Shown here: one piece after another, positions 16,045 to 23,949 of the stretch | Position numbering within the stretch: the stretch's first letter is position 1 | How the letters are laid out: the number at the start of each line of letters is the position of its first letter | Made by a program: the position numbers and the translations under genes | Virus record (IMG/VR): IMGVR_UViG_3300021092_000026 | Span: 1-64,000 of that record | DNA from: a virus | DNA: 64,000 nt | Reading direction: 5' to 3' (one strand) | The notes under the pieces: generated by a model | Told to the model about the DNA's origin: nothing | The model's input: only the letters and a program-made list of their open reading frames with translations | The model's database searches: none

Positions 16045-19000
16045 TTATAAGTATTTTATTGAAGAAAAAGAATTTATTTTATTTATATCAATTATTTGGT
16101 CTACCATATCCCTCGTTTTATCTATATGGGATATTGTAATAATAAAATCAAATTGAGTTTTTAAATAATCAAATAATAAATACAAAGAATTAAAATTATC
16201 AGTATCCAACGAACCAAACCCCTCATCAATAGCAATAAAATTGGGACGTGGTAAGTTAGATACACTTATCAATGCGGTCCTGATTGCTATTGAACTCACA
16301 AACTTTTCCATACCACTTGTCAACTCTAATGGCCAGTATCTATCATCACCATAACAAATATATGAATTTATGTTTTTACCATCCGTATTTAATATGATTT
16401 GAAAATCCACTATAGGTTGAAGAATGTTGTTGATTTCAATTTCTAACTTTGGTAATATTTCTGATATTAATCCATATGGAATACCATCTCGCTTAACTGC
16501 TGATAAGTAATATTCATATCCATTGTATTTTAATTCCATTTGATTTAACTTTTCAATGGACTCATTTACAGATTCAATTGTATTTTTTTGAACACGTAAC
16601 TCACCCAACAAATCTATTAAATCGGTTGTAACCCTATTTAATTCAGATTGAGTTTCTACTCTTTTATTTTTCAAAATACTAATTTCATCGTTAAGTTTAA
16701 TATTGAATTCAACCGATTTTTCTTGCTTTTTGGCTTTTTCAATATCGGATGATATTTTTTCATATTGGACTTCGTATTGAGTATAATCAGATTTAGCATC
16801 ATTTAATTCCGATAAAAGATTATAATATTTACGGTTTGTTTCTTGCTCCTTTTCTTTGACCTGATTCACCTTTTCTAAATCTGCTTTTACATCACACGCC
16901 CTCTGCCTTACAACCTTTTCAGATAATTCCGTTTCTAATTCAGTTATCTTTTTAGTAAGAGATAGTATTTTGTTTTCTAACTCCAAACTCTGTTTTGCAA
17001 ATGGAGTGTTTTTGTTTTTAACACAGTGTTCACAATTATCATCGTATGTAAAAGAACCAATACCCTCCAAGTGTTTTTTAGTATGAGATAAATCAATCTG
17101 ATACTTTGATATGGTTTGCTTTACCAATGTTATATCCCTATCTAATACACGCCACTCATTATCTTTTAGTTTTAATTCATCCAAATTGTATTCTTTGTAG
17201 AACTCACCAATTCTTTCAAGCTTTTCTTCTAATGGTTTTACCTGATATTGTAACTCCCTTATATTGGATGATATTACTCCTGTTGAATTTCTACAATCTT
17301 TTAATTGGGTATTTAATACTTCCAAATTTAAAGTTTTATCCACAACAATTAACTTTGCAGATTTATCTTCAATTTGCTGGTTTATAACCCCAAGCCCATT
17401 TTCAAGATTTACTTTTTCAGTTTCTAAATTTGAAATAGAACCTGTTATGGATTGGACTACCATTTCAGCTTTTGCTAACTTTGTTGGAAAATCTTGTCCC
17501 TTATAATCTTTTAATAAGGTTGATAATTCTTTTATTTCTTCACTTGCTACTGAATACAATTGTTCAAAAACATCCATATCCAAAAATTGAGCAAGTAATT
17601 CTTTTCTTTCTTTTTGCGATTTATCAATAAACCCACTATTGTTAAATTGAGTTGATAATGCCGTCAATATAAAATCATCGTATGTTCCTACATACTGTCT
17701 AATGACTGAATTTGTATCCCGCCTTTCATCCCCATTCAAACTTTCAATATCCCCCAAATCATTGAATGTGTAAAATTGAGTATCAACCTTTACAGTTCCT
17801 TTTTTTGTAGATTTATTTGCAGTTCTTTCAATTACATAATCCCTACCATTTAATTCAAAAATAAATTTACAATAAAAATTCTTTTTAGAATAATTCATCA
17901 CATCAACTGCTTTTGATGTTCGGGAACACTTATCAAAAATACAAAATGATAAAGCATCCCATAAAGAAGATTTACCACTTGCGTTAGGCGCAAATACACC
18001 ATACGCCCCCTTCATATTCTGAAAGTTTATATGGTTATTCTCACCATAAGAAAACATATTGGAAAACTCAAAACTTTTTGGTATCCAAACGGAACTTCTA
18101 ATTGCATATGGATTTACAATCTTTGAGTTTATATCGGCGTTTATACCCTTAACAACTTCTAATAATTCTGAATCAATTCCAAATTTTTGGCTTAAATAAT
18201 CCTCTAATAGTTTATTTTGAAAACCAACATCTCTTACATTTTGTAGAGTTACATGTTCACGCTTCCCAACCTGATTAGTGGATAAAACTTTTTGAATACT
18301 CAGCTCTTCTATATCATATTTCTTTTTCAAAGAAGATATAACCTTATTTAGTTGGGATGTGGTTGTATCTTTAACCCTCAATCGTAATCTTGGTTTTGGG
18401 CAAATATAATTGCTTGATACAATTTTACCATCCTCAATATCAATTGTTCCATACCCATACTCATTCTCAATATGAACGAATGTAGAGGACTTTGTGGGTA
18501 AATCCCATACCAATATCCCATGTTCAGGATAAATTGATTCTGAATGGTTCTGTGTAATCAGGGAGCCTGGATACTTTATCGTATCTACACCTGATACTGA
18601 ATTATTGGGGACATGAATATCCCCTAATAAAGTAATATCATATCCTCTAAAAGAATCTACTGTAACTTTTTTATTATCAATCTTAAATCCATGTTCGGTT
18701 TGTATCCCATCAACGGGTCCGTGATAAAGAGCAATCTTAAAATCTCCATTAACATCTGAACTATTTGTAAAACCATCTGATGAATCAAACACCGATTTAT
18801 GTGCAAATGTAATACCACCAAATTCAAAGGTTGTAGTGTTTTTATAATAAAATAAGTTTGGATGATTTAACGCATCAACAATTGGTGATAACGCATCTAA
18901 TCGAGAAGGATTATTTAGGTTTGCATCGTGATTACCGGGGATTAAAATAGTAGGCATAATATCCGATAAACTTCTTAAAAAGTTTTGAGTCATATGAACC

Positions 19001-19185
19001 ACTTCAGGTGTCATATCGGTTTTAGCATGAACAATATCCCCAGCCAATACAATAGCTGAATCATTAGTAACAACCGATTTTAGGTAATCATATAAACGAT
19101 TAAAGACTAACGAATATTCTTTGTGTCTCTTTAAGTTTCGTATATGAACATCGGCAATATGATAAATCTTATTTAACTTTTTCAT
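16045..19185 (-). CDS. gp47-gp46: Fused Mre11-Rad50 recombination nuclease (T4 gp47-gp46)
   Basis: One 1046-residue chain carrying both subunits of the phage recombination nuclease. Residues 1-350 are a calcineurin-like phosphoesterase (ADVH 11-14, AGD 48-50, GNHD 84-87, YHGP 154-157, GDIH 188-191). Residues 370-1046 are a Rad50/SbcC-type ATPase with Walker A (APNASGKSS, 399-407), a coiled coil interrupted by the zinc-hook CEHC (718-721), signature LTSGMEKF (955-962) and Walker B FIAIDEG (983-989). T4 encodes these as separate gp47 (339) and gp46 (560). No stop or frameshift is visible at the junction. Overlaps the primase gene by 4 nt (ATGA). Confidence 0.93.
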   Translation of the reverse strand: MKKLNKIYHIADVHIRNLKRHKEYSLVFNRLYDYLKSVVTNDSAIVLAGDIVHAKTDMTPEVVHMTQNFLRSLSDIMPTILIPGNHDANLNNPSRLDALSPIVDALNHPNLFYYKNTTTFEFGGITFAHKSVFDSSDGFTNSSDVNGDFKIALYHGPVDGIQTEHGFKIDNKKVTVDSFRGYDITLLGDIHVPNNSVSGVDTIKYPGSLITQNHSESIYPEHGILVWDLPTKSSTFVHIENEYGYGTIDIEDGKIVSSNYICPKPRLRLRVKDTTTSQLNKVISSLKKKYDIEELSIQKVLSTNQVGKREHVTLQNVRDVGFQNKLLEDYLSQKFGIDSELLEVVKGINADINSKIVNPYAIRSSVWIPKSFEFSNMFSYGENNHINFQNMKGAYGVFAPNASGKSSLWDALSFCIFDKCSRTSKAVDVMNYSKKNFYCKFIFELNGRDYVIERTANKSTKKGTVKVDTQFYTFNDLGDIESLNGDERRDTNSVIRQYVGTYDDFILTALSTQFNNSGFIDKSQKERKELLAQFLDMDVFEQLYSVASEEIKELSTLLKDYKGQDFPTKLAKAEMVVQSITGSISNLETEKVNLENGLGVINQQIEDKSAKLIVVDKTLNLEVLNTQLKDCRNSTGVISSNIRELQYQVKPLEEKLERIGEFYKEYNLDELKLKDNEWRVLDRDITLVKQTISKYQIDLSHTKKHLEGIGSFTYDDNCEHCVKNKNTPFAKQSLELENKILSLTKKITELETELSEKVVRQRACDVKADLEKVNQVKEKEQETNRKYYNLLSELNDAKSDYTQYEVQYEKISSDIEKAKKQEKSVEFNIKLNDEISILKNKRVETQSELNRVTTDLIDLLGELRVQKNTIESVNESIEKLNQMELKYNGYEYYLSAVKRDGIPYGLISEILPKLEIEINNILQPIVDFQIILNTDGKNINSYICYGDDRYWPLELTSGMEKFVSSIAIRTALISVSNLPRPNFIAIDEGFGSLDTDNFNSLYLLFDYLKTQFDFIITISHIDKTRDMVDQIIDINKINSFSSIKYL

Positions 19186-20129
19186 TTTTTCCTAAACATT
19201 TTATACTCCACCAAACTTAGTAAATTTAATTCGGGAGTATCGTATATTTTTGTGTTTATCTTATCATATCCTAATTCAGATGCATCATCCTCCGAATCCA
19301 ACTGAACTAAGTGAACTTTAATTCCCCAACCCATTAGTTTCTCACATAATTGAATAGAGTTGTTGATAGCATCGGAATCTAAACAAACATAGATACGGGA
19401 TACTTTTTTATCCAATATCTTTTTTTCTAATTTTGGTGGAATTGTTTTTCCAAATATAGGAATGGCGTTTCTACGAATTGCGATTGCATCAAAGACCCCC
19501 TCACAAATAACGATTGGTTCATTCCAATTTACATACAAATCAAACCCAATAATATCTTTGGATACCTTTGGATTTTTATGCTTTTGTGCTGTATCATAAA
19601 AAGCCCTACTAACAAAATAGTTTAACATCCCATCCGAATCGTATGAAGGGATGATAATTCTATTACTATATTCACCCTCAACACAATACCCCATTCCATA
19701 TTTAACAATATCACCCGGTCGGATTCCTCTACCTAAAATGTAATTTAGGGCATGTGAATAAATAATGGATTTAGATGATTCCCATAAAGGAATAAACTCT
19801 TTAGGTAGTTGAACAAATGTTTGTTGTTGGGTTAGTTGTTCGGTTGGTTGTTTATATTTTCTAATGTTTCTGAAAATAGAATTATACTCATCCCATATTT
19901 GTGGTGATACATTCAGCTTTTTAAACAATGAACGGATTGTTTTTCCCTTTTCATCCGATATCCAACAATGCCAGGGGTTATCACCATCCGATGTTGTTTT
20001 TATGTTTATTTCAAGTTTTGGTTTGTAATGGTCGGTGAATGGTGAATAAAAAGCATAGTTATCCCCAGTGGTTTTTTTACTTTTACCCAAAACCTTTTCT
20101 AATAACTCAATTAATCTTTCTTCTACCAT
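19182..20129 (-). CDS. gp61: DNA primase with TOPRIM domain (T4 gp61-like)
   Basis: 315 residues. A DnaG-type TOPRIM domain is clear: IVICEGVFDAIAI (206-218, catalytic Glu210), then YVCLDSDA with DSD at 251-253. The region 150-180 (EYSNRIIIPSYDSDGMLNYFVSR) is the usual strand preceding TOPRIM. No N-terminal CxxC zinc finger is visible, unlike many primases, so the DNA-recognition part differs or has been lost. Coupled to the recombination nuclease gene; the start lies inside the upstream Mom-like gene (23-nt overlap), where a CATATTTA element also sits. Confidence 0.85.
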   Translation of the reverse strand: MVEERLIELLEKVLGKSKKTTGDNYAFYSPFTDHYKPKLEINIKTTSDGDNPWHCWISDEKGKTIRSLFKKLNVSPQIWDEYNSIFRNIRKYKQPTEQLTQQQTFVQLPKEFIPLWESSKSIIYSHALNYILGRGIRPGDIVKYGMGYCVEGEYSNRIIIPSYDSDGMLNYFVSRAFYDTAQKHKNPKVSKDIIGFDLYVNWNEPIVICEGVFDAIAIRRNAIPIFGKTIPPKLEKKILDKKVSRIYVCLDSDAINNSIQLCEKLMGWGIKVHLVQLDSEDDASELGYDKINTKIYDTPELNLLSLVEYKMFRKK

Positions 20130-20721
20130 CTCTTAAATCGTATGTATAAATATGTTTTGGTAAGTTAGTAATTATCTTTACATTCTCATCACCCTCTTTA
20201 TATCTCCTATTTATTTCAACTCCATAAGGTCTATCCAACATAGAAAGTGTCCTAATATGAAATGATTTACCATCCACCTCCAACGATTTTGATGCGGATG
20301 TTTCACCCAAATAATTAAAATTGGAAGCACGGTAGATAACCCCCCTATGCCCCTGATTTTGGTCTGCGTAACTTATTATGTATTCCCAATCCGTATTTTG
20401 TTTTAACCACTTAATTGTTTTGGATATAAAATACGATTCAGCATTTTTTGGTGTATCATCTACCAAACACAATCTTCGTAATTCTAAAACCTTATCGGGA
20501 CGGGATGGGTGATATGTTTGCCCTGCGGTTGGGCCTGCTGGTCGGGTGTAGATACAAACACCAATTATTTCAGGCATACCAAAATTTCCTTCTCTGAGTA
20601 GAATAAATGCATGTTTTGTTTGTATATTTACATAATCAGAGTAATGCCACTTTTTTAAAAAGACACGAATGTTCTGATTAAACGATGTATGTTCAACTGT
20701 GTATGTTTTTACTAAACCCAT
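20107..20721 (-). CDS. Mom-like DNA modification protein (GNAT fold)
   Basis: 204 residues from the ATG at 20721; a TTG nine bases upstream lies inside the promoter and is not a credible start. The pattern LELRRLCLVDDTPKNAESYF, then IISYADQNQGHRGVIYRASNF, matches the Mom family of GNAT-like proteins. Phage Mu Mom makes N6-carbamoylmethyladenine to block host restriction. A host-type promoter ends 5 nt before the ATG, so a leaderless, probably early transcript is predicted. Family call is fairly strong; the chemistry here is inferred. Confidence 0.72.
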   Translation of the reverse strand: MGLVKTYTVEHTSFNQNIRVFLKKWHYSDYVNIQTKHAFILLREGNFGMPEIIGVCIYTRPAGPTAGQTYHPSRPDKVLELRRLCLVDDTPKNAESYFISKTIKWLKQNTDWEYIISYADQNQGHRGVIYRASNFNYLGETSASKSLEVDGKSFHIRTLSMLDRPYGVEINRRYKEGDENVKIITNLPKHIYTYDLRDGRRKIN

Positions 20722-20726
20722 TCTAC

Positions 20727-20758
20727 ACAATATACAACAGAAAAACTAATTATCCAAA
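20727..20758 (-). promoter_or_regulatory. Host-type promoter for the Mom-like gene
   Basis: TTTGG, 19 nt, TATATTGT in the coding direction. The start ATG is 5 nt after the -7 element. Confidence 0.75.
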
Positions 20759-21169
20759 CAAAAATGTTTTGGGTTCTTCATTTATCCATTCTGTGGGGAT
20801 TTGTTTTGTGGCCCATTTAAATCCGTTTTTATCGGCCCACATCCCATATGTAGTTTTTGACCTTTTATTTAATTTTGCATTTGGATTTTGAAATACAATC
20901 CGTATATCCAAATCAGGCTTTTGAGCTTTTATTAATAAGTGTTTTTTTCTATCCTCTAAAGTAAACCTACCCTTTGTTTCTATAAAAATTCCATTGGGCA
21001 ATCTAAAATCAGGTTTGTATGTATGATTGGTAGCAGGTTTAGTATAGGATATTTGGTGTTTTTCATATTCACCATCAATACCTATTTGTTTTAATTCATC
21101 CGAAACTTTATCCTCCAAACCCGAGCGATGCCCTTTGGTTTTTTGGATGTGACCCCAATTTTTTGGCAT
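20750..21169 (-). CDS. Endonuclease I / Holliday junction resolvase (T7 gp3-like)
   Basis: 139 residues, same family as T7 endonuclease I (149 residues). Active-site residues E19 (GLED), D54 (KPDFRLPNG), E64 and K66 (IETKG) sit one residue off the T7 positions E20, D55, E65 and K67. The enzyme resolves branched DNA before packaging and can degrade host DNA. T4 uses the unrelated gp49 for this, so a T7-type resolvase in a T4-like genome is a mosaic feature. It follows a structural gene by 2 nt. Confidence 0.92.
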   Translation of the reverse strand: MPKNWGHIQKTKGHRSGLEDKVSDELKQIGIDGEYEKHQISYTKPATNHTYKPDFRLPNGIFIETKGRFTLEDRKKHLLIKAQKPDLDIRIVFQNPNAKLNKRSKTTYGMWADKNGFKWATKQIPTEWINEEPKTFLFG

Positions 21170-21171
21170 AA

Positions 21172-22092
21172 CTAATCTATATCAAATTTTACATTTATAA
21201 ATAAATCCGTAATCGTACTTTTCTTTAATGGTGAACCTAATTTTGCAACAGCCATCATTTCACCATCATCGTTGTATAATCCAATAGTTGTTATGTATGG
21301 CATGAATTCTGAACCTGTTGTAAATGATTTGTAAGCTGAAGCTGATCCGGACGTTCCACTCAACGACGCGGTTATAGGTTCTAACACACTTGGATTTGTG
21401 CTTTTATTAAATTCATCTTTTGGAATATGACAAATTAAATTAACTTCTTCTACCAATTTAGTTGCTCTATAGTTTACAATAAACCCTCTATTAGAACTAT
21501 AATCCCAATTACCATCTCCTAAAAAAGTGTTTTGATTATTAGAACCGGTGTTTGTCATAACAATCAAACCCTGTCTATAAAAAACATAACCATATGTTGC
21601 TGATGATGATACTATAGTTCCCCACTCATCATCTACTTTTTCATCCGTATAGTATCTATAGTTTGTTGTTGAGCCTGAATAGTTTGTTATATTAACCGAT
21701 GTTGGCTTTATTTCAAACCCAAATCTATAAACAGGTATAGATAAAACTGATGCGGTATCGTATAATTTTAATCTCCAATCAGTAGTAAATAATCTATCTA
21801 AACTAACCCACATTGTTTTTTGATAAACATCACTTAATCCATCGTATGTGGAACTTTGTGTTAAATCGGTTGGTGTAAATTCAATCCCACCACTAATATG
21901 GGGTCTTATTGCTCTTAAAGTAGATATACCAAATGATGTGTAATGATTTGAATCCGTTACTTCATATCTTTTATGTGCAACAAATTTTTTTTCTTGTGAA
22001 AATACCTCATTTATTTTTTTAAAAGTATAATTAATACCATCAAAATTTCTATTATTTAATACAATTTTTTGAACTGTTCTATTATATGGCAT
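21172..22092 (-). CDS. Tail/baseplate structural protein, paralogue A
   Basis: 306 residues, Ser/Thr/Tyr-rich and beta-prone. The C-terminal segment PYITTIGLYNDDGEMMAVAKLGSPLKKS is shared with the next gene upstream (TYITTVGLYNTGSEMLAVGKLSKPILKS), showing duplication of a structural module. Such proteins lie next to gp6/gp25-like genes in marine T4-like phages. Exact position in the virion unknown. Confidence 0.75.
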   Translation of the reverse strand: MPYNRTVQKIVLNNRNFDGINYTFKKINEVFSQEKKFVAHKRYEVTDSNHYTSFGISTLRAIRPHISGGIEFTPTDLTQSSTYDGLSDVYQKTMWVSLDRLFTTDWRLKLYDTASVLSIPVYRFGFEIKPTSVNITNYSGSTTNYRYYTDEKVDDEWGTIVSSSATYGYVFYRQGLIVMTNTGSNNQNTFLGDGNWDYSSNRGFIVNYRATKLVEEVNLICHIPKDEFNKSTNPSVLEPITASLSGTSGSASAYKSFTTGSEFMPYITTIGLYNDDGEMMAVAKLGSPLKKSTITDLFINVKFDID

Positions 22093-22103
22093 TAATTATT
22101 ATT

Positions 22104-23210
22104 TTAAAAATCTAATTTTACTTTTAAAAGAATTTCGTTACCAAAAGATTTTAATATTGGTTTTGATAATTTACCAACTGCTAACATTTCACTTCCAGTA
22201 TTATACAACCCAACGGTTGTAATATATGTTTTTGGATTATTTACAAATGTTGGTTGTCTAAGTACATTTATACCACCGGAAGAAGATACATACGATGGAT
22301 TATTACTAAAATTAAACTTAGTATTTTTAGCTCTTAAAAAATAATATGTAGATTTGACTTCTTCAACATTTCTCCCTTTAAATGCACCATTGGTAGAATC
22401 ATTAGCTGCCGAACTACTTATAGCTTCGAACAACTTAAATGCGTTATCACCATTTACATTAGAACCAGTATTAGTGTTTAATACTGGAATAATACTTGAC
22501 GAACCTAATAGTGTTCCTGATAAAACGATTACACCTCTTTCGGGATAAACCCTTCCATATGTTCGTGTTGCGGCGGCAATTGCTATACCATTCGCTAGTG
22601 AACCGGAAACTACATTAAAAAATTCTGAATTTTGGTTTCCTGCCTGAAGTGTATCTCGAGAATCATCTATTAATCGTAGTTGATTAGAACCACTTCTAAG
22701 ATTTAATTCAAAATTACCGGCATCCAACAAATCTTTGATTCTACCCCTTTTAAAGTTAATTACATAAATTATGTTTTCATCTACGGCCACACCCGAAGCA
22801 CCAAGACCTATAAAACTGAATTTTTGTTGGGTTGAAGGTAAAAGAGTTTGTACATATTGGGCATAAATTGCACGAGATGGGGTGTCTTGCGAACCAGCAA
22901 AATTCGATGCTGCGTTTATTACTAACGAACCACTACCTAATGCGTGTCCATATGCTACTGAAAATTGGACTTCTCGATGTTCATCACTCGCCGGTTCATC
23001 GTAAACATCGTAATAATATTGTCCCGATGAAGCACTTTGTGCAGATGATGTGAAAAATGTTGATAATGTTGGGGAGTTTTGGGTAAATAATCCACGAGTT
23101 ACTCTTTGAATTATTGGATCATCGAATATATCATCTGGATCTAAATTTTCAAATGCTCCAGAGCTAGCAGTTACGTTCTGATTTCCAATTATAATTGTTT
23201 GTGTTGCCAT
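22104..23210 (-). CDS. Tail/baseplate structural protein, paralogue B
   Basis: 368 residues, beginning MATQTIIIGNQNVTASSGAF. Its C-terminal 45 residues are homologous to paralogue A downstream, while the remainder differs, so the two share a conserved anchoring module with divergent bodies. Composition (Ser, Asn, Gly, Tyr) is that of a virion surface protein. Spacing of 11 nt to paralogue A indicates one operon. Confidence 0.75.
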   Translation of the reverse strand: MATQTIIIGNQNVTASSGAFENLDPDDIFDDPIIQRVTRGLFTQNSPTLSTFFTSSAQSASSGQYYYDVYDEPASDEHREVQFSVAYGHALGSGSLVINAASNFAGSQDTPSRAIYAQYVQTLLPSTQQKFSFIGLGASGVAVDENIIYVINFKRGRIKDLLDAGNFELNLRSGSNQLRLIDDSRDTLQAGNQNSEFFNVVSGSLANGIAIAAATRTYGRVYPERGVIVLSGTLLGSSSIIPVLNTNTGSNVNGDNAFKLFEAISSSAANDSTNGAFKGRNVEEVKSTYYFLRAKNTKFNFSNNPSYVSSSGGINVLRQPTFVNNPKTYITTVGLYNTGSEMLAVGKLSKPILKSFGNEILLKVKLDF

Positions 23211-23270
23211 TTGTATTTTTCCCTTTTATATTTTTTTAACATTTTATTAATTGATATACACCCATAAAAT

Positions 23271-23873
23271 TTATTGTACTGTAACTGTAACAGGTATATC
23301 GATTCGTGTACCAAATCTATCCGATTGAACTATTATCGTACCGTTTTGGTCTAGTTGGGGGGTTAGTGTAAAAATGCTCGTAAATTCAAACTTAAAAGGA
23401 TAGACCGGGTCTGGGGTAATTTCACCCAAATCACTATCCAAAAGAGTTACAGTAAAAGTACCTTGTTGAGCGACTTGGCCGGCGATGGTAACGGTTACGG
23501 AGTTTCGGTTGGGGCCGACGGGCGTCCCCGGCGCATTTCTGGGTAGGGCGCTACTTTGTGGTATCGAAATTGATGTTGGAGCAACTGTCATTATAGGTAT
23601 GTTAGAGGTGCGGGTTGGTAATGTTACTAATTTATATTTCAATGCGTAGTTTTCATCTGTAATTGCTTCCAATATAGGCATATTTTCTATCATTTCACCA
23701 TAATATGATGAACCCAATGTATGTGATGGGTTATATAATGTGTAATCAACTTCATCATCTCCTAATGCAAATTTTGTAATTTCAAATTCGTCTCTAGAAG
23801 AAGCTAATCGCTCTCTACCTTTTTTTGTTAAGATAGCATCAACAGTCACCGATGTATTATCTAAGTATCCCAT
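23271..23873 (-). CDS. Conserved tail structural protein with beta-rich C-terminal extension
   Basis: 200 residues. The first 90 (MGYLDNTSVTVDAILTKKGR, FALGDDEVDYTLYNP) match a structural protein conserved in marine T4-like phages. The last 110 form a Thr/Val-rich probable beta-sandwich. The linker (SSALPRNAPGTPVGPNRN) and its surroundings are coded by a GC-rich patch unlike the AT-rich neighbourhood, pointing to an acquired or rapidly changing extension. Two tandem late-type elements lie upstream, with AAGGAAAT before ATG. Confidence 0.78.
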   Translation of the reverse strand: MGYLDNTSVTVDAILTKKGRERLASSRDEFEITKFALGDDEVDYTLYNPSHTLGSSYYGEMIENMPILEAITDENYALKYKLVTLPTRTSNIPIMTVAPTSISIPQSSALPRNAPGTPVGPNRNSVTVTIAGQVAQQGTFTVTLLDSDLGEITPDPVYPFKFEFTSIFTLTPQLDQNGTIIVQSDRFGTRIDIPVTVTVQ

Positions 23874-23900
23874 ATATTATTTCCTTAATTTTGTTTTATA

Positions 23901-23945
23901 TAAATATAGATTTTTATTTTTTTAATTTTGTTTTATATAAATATA
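23901..23945 (-). promoter_or_regulatory. Tandemly duplicated late-type promoter element
   Basis: Two copies of TATATTTATATAAAACAAAA in the coding direction (TATATTTA at 23901-23908 and 23938-23945), a 37-bp direct duplication filling the gap between the 1539-residue protein gene and the next gene. Confidence 0.5.
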
Positions 23946-23949
23946 GATT

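Noticed and set aside
16045-19185. Second intein or intron in the long recombination gene
   Set aside because: No intein blocks A, B, F or G; all length is explained by the two fused subunits.
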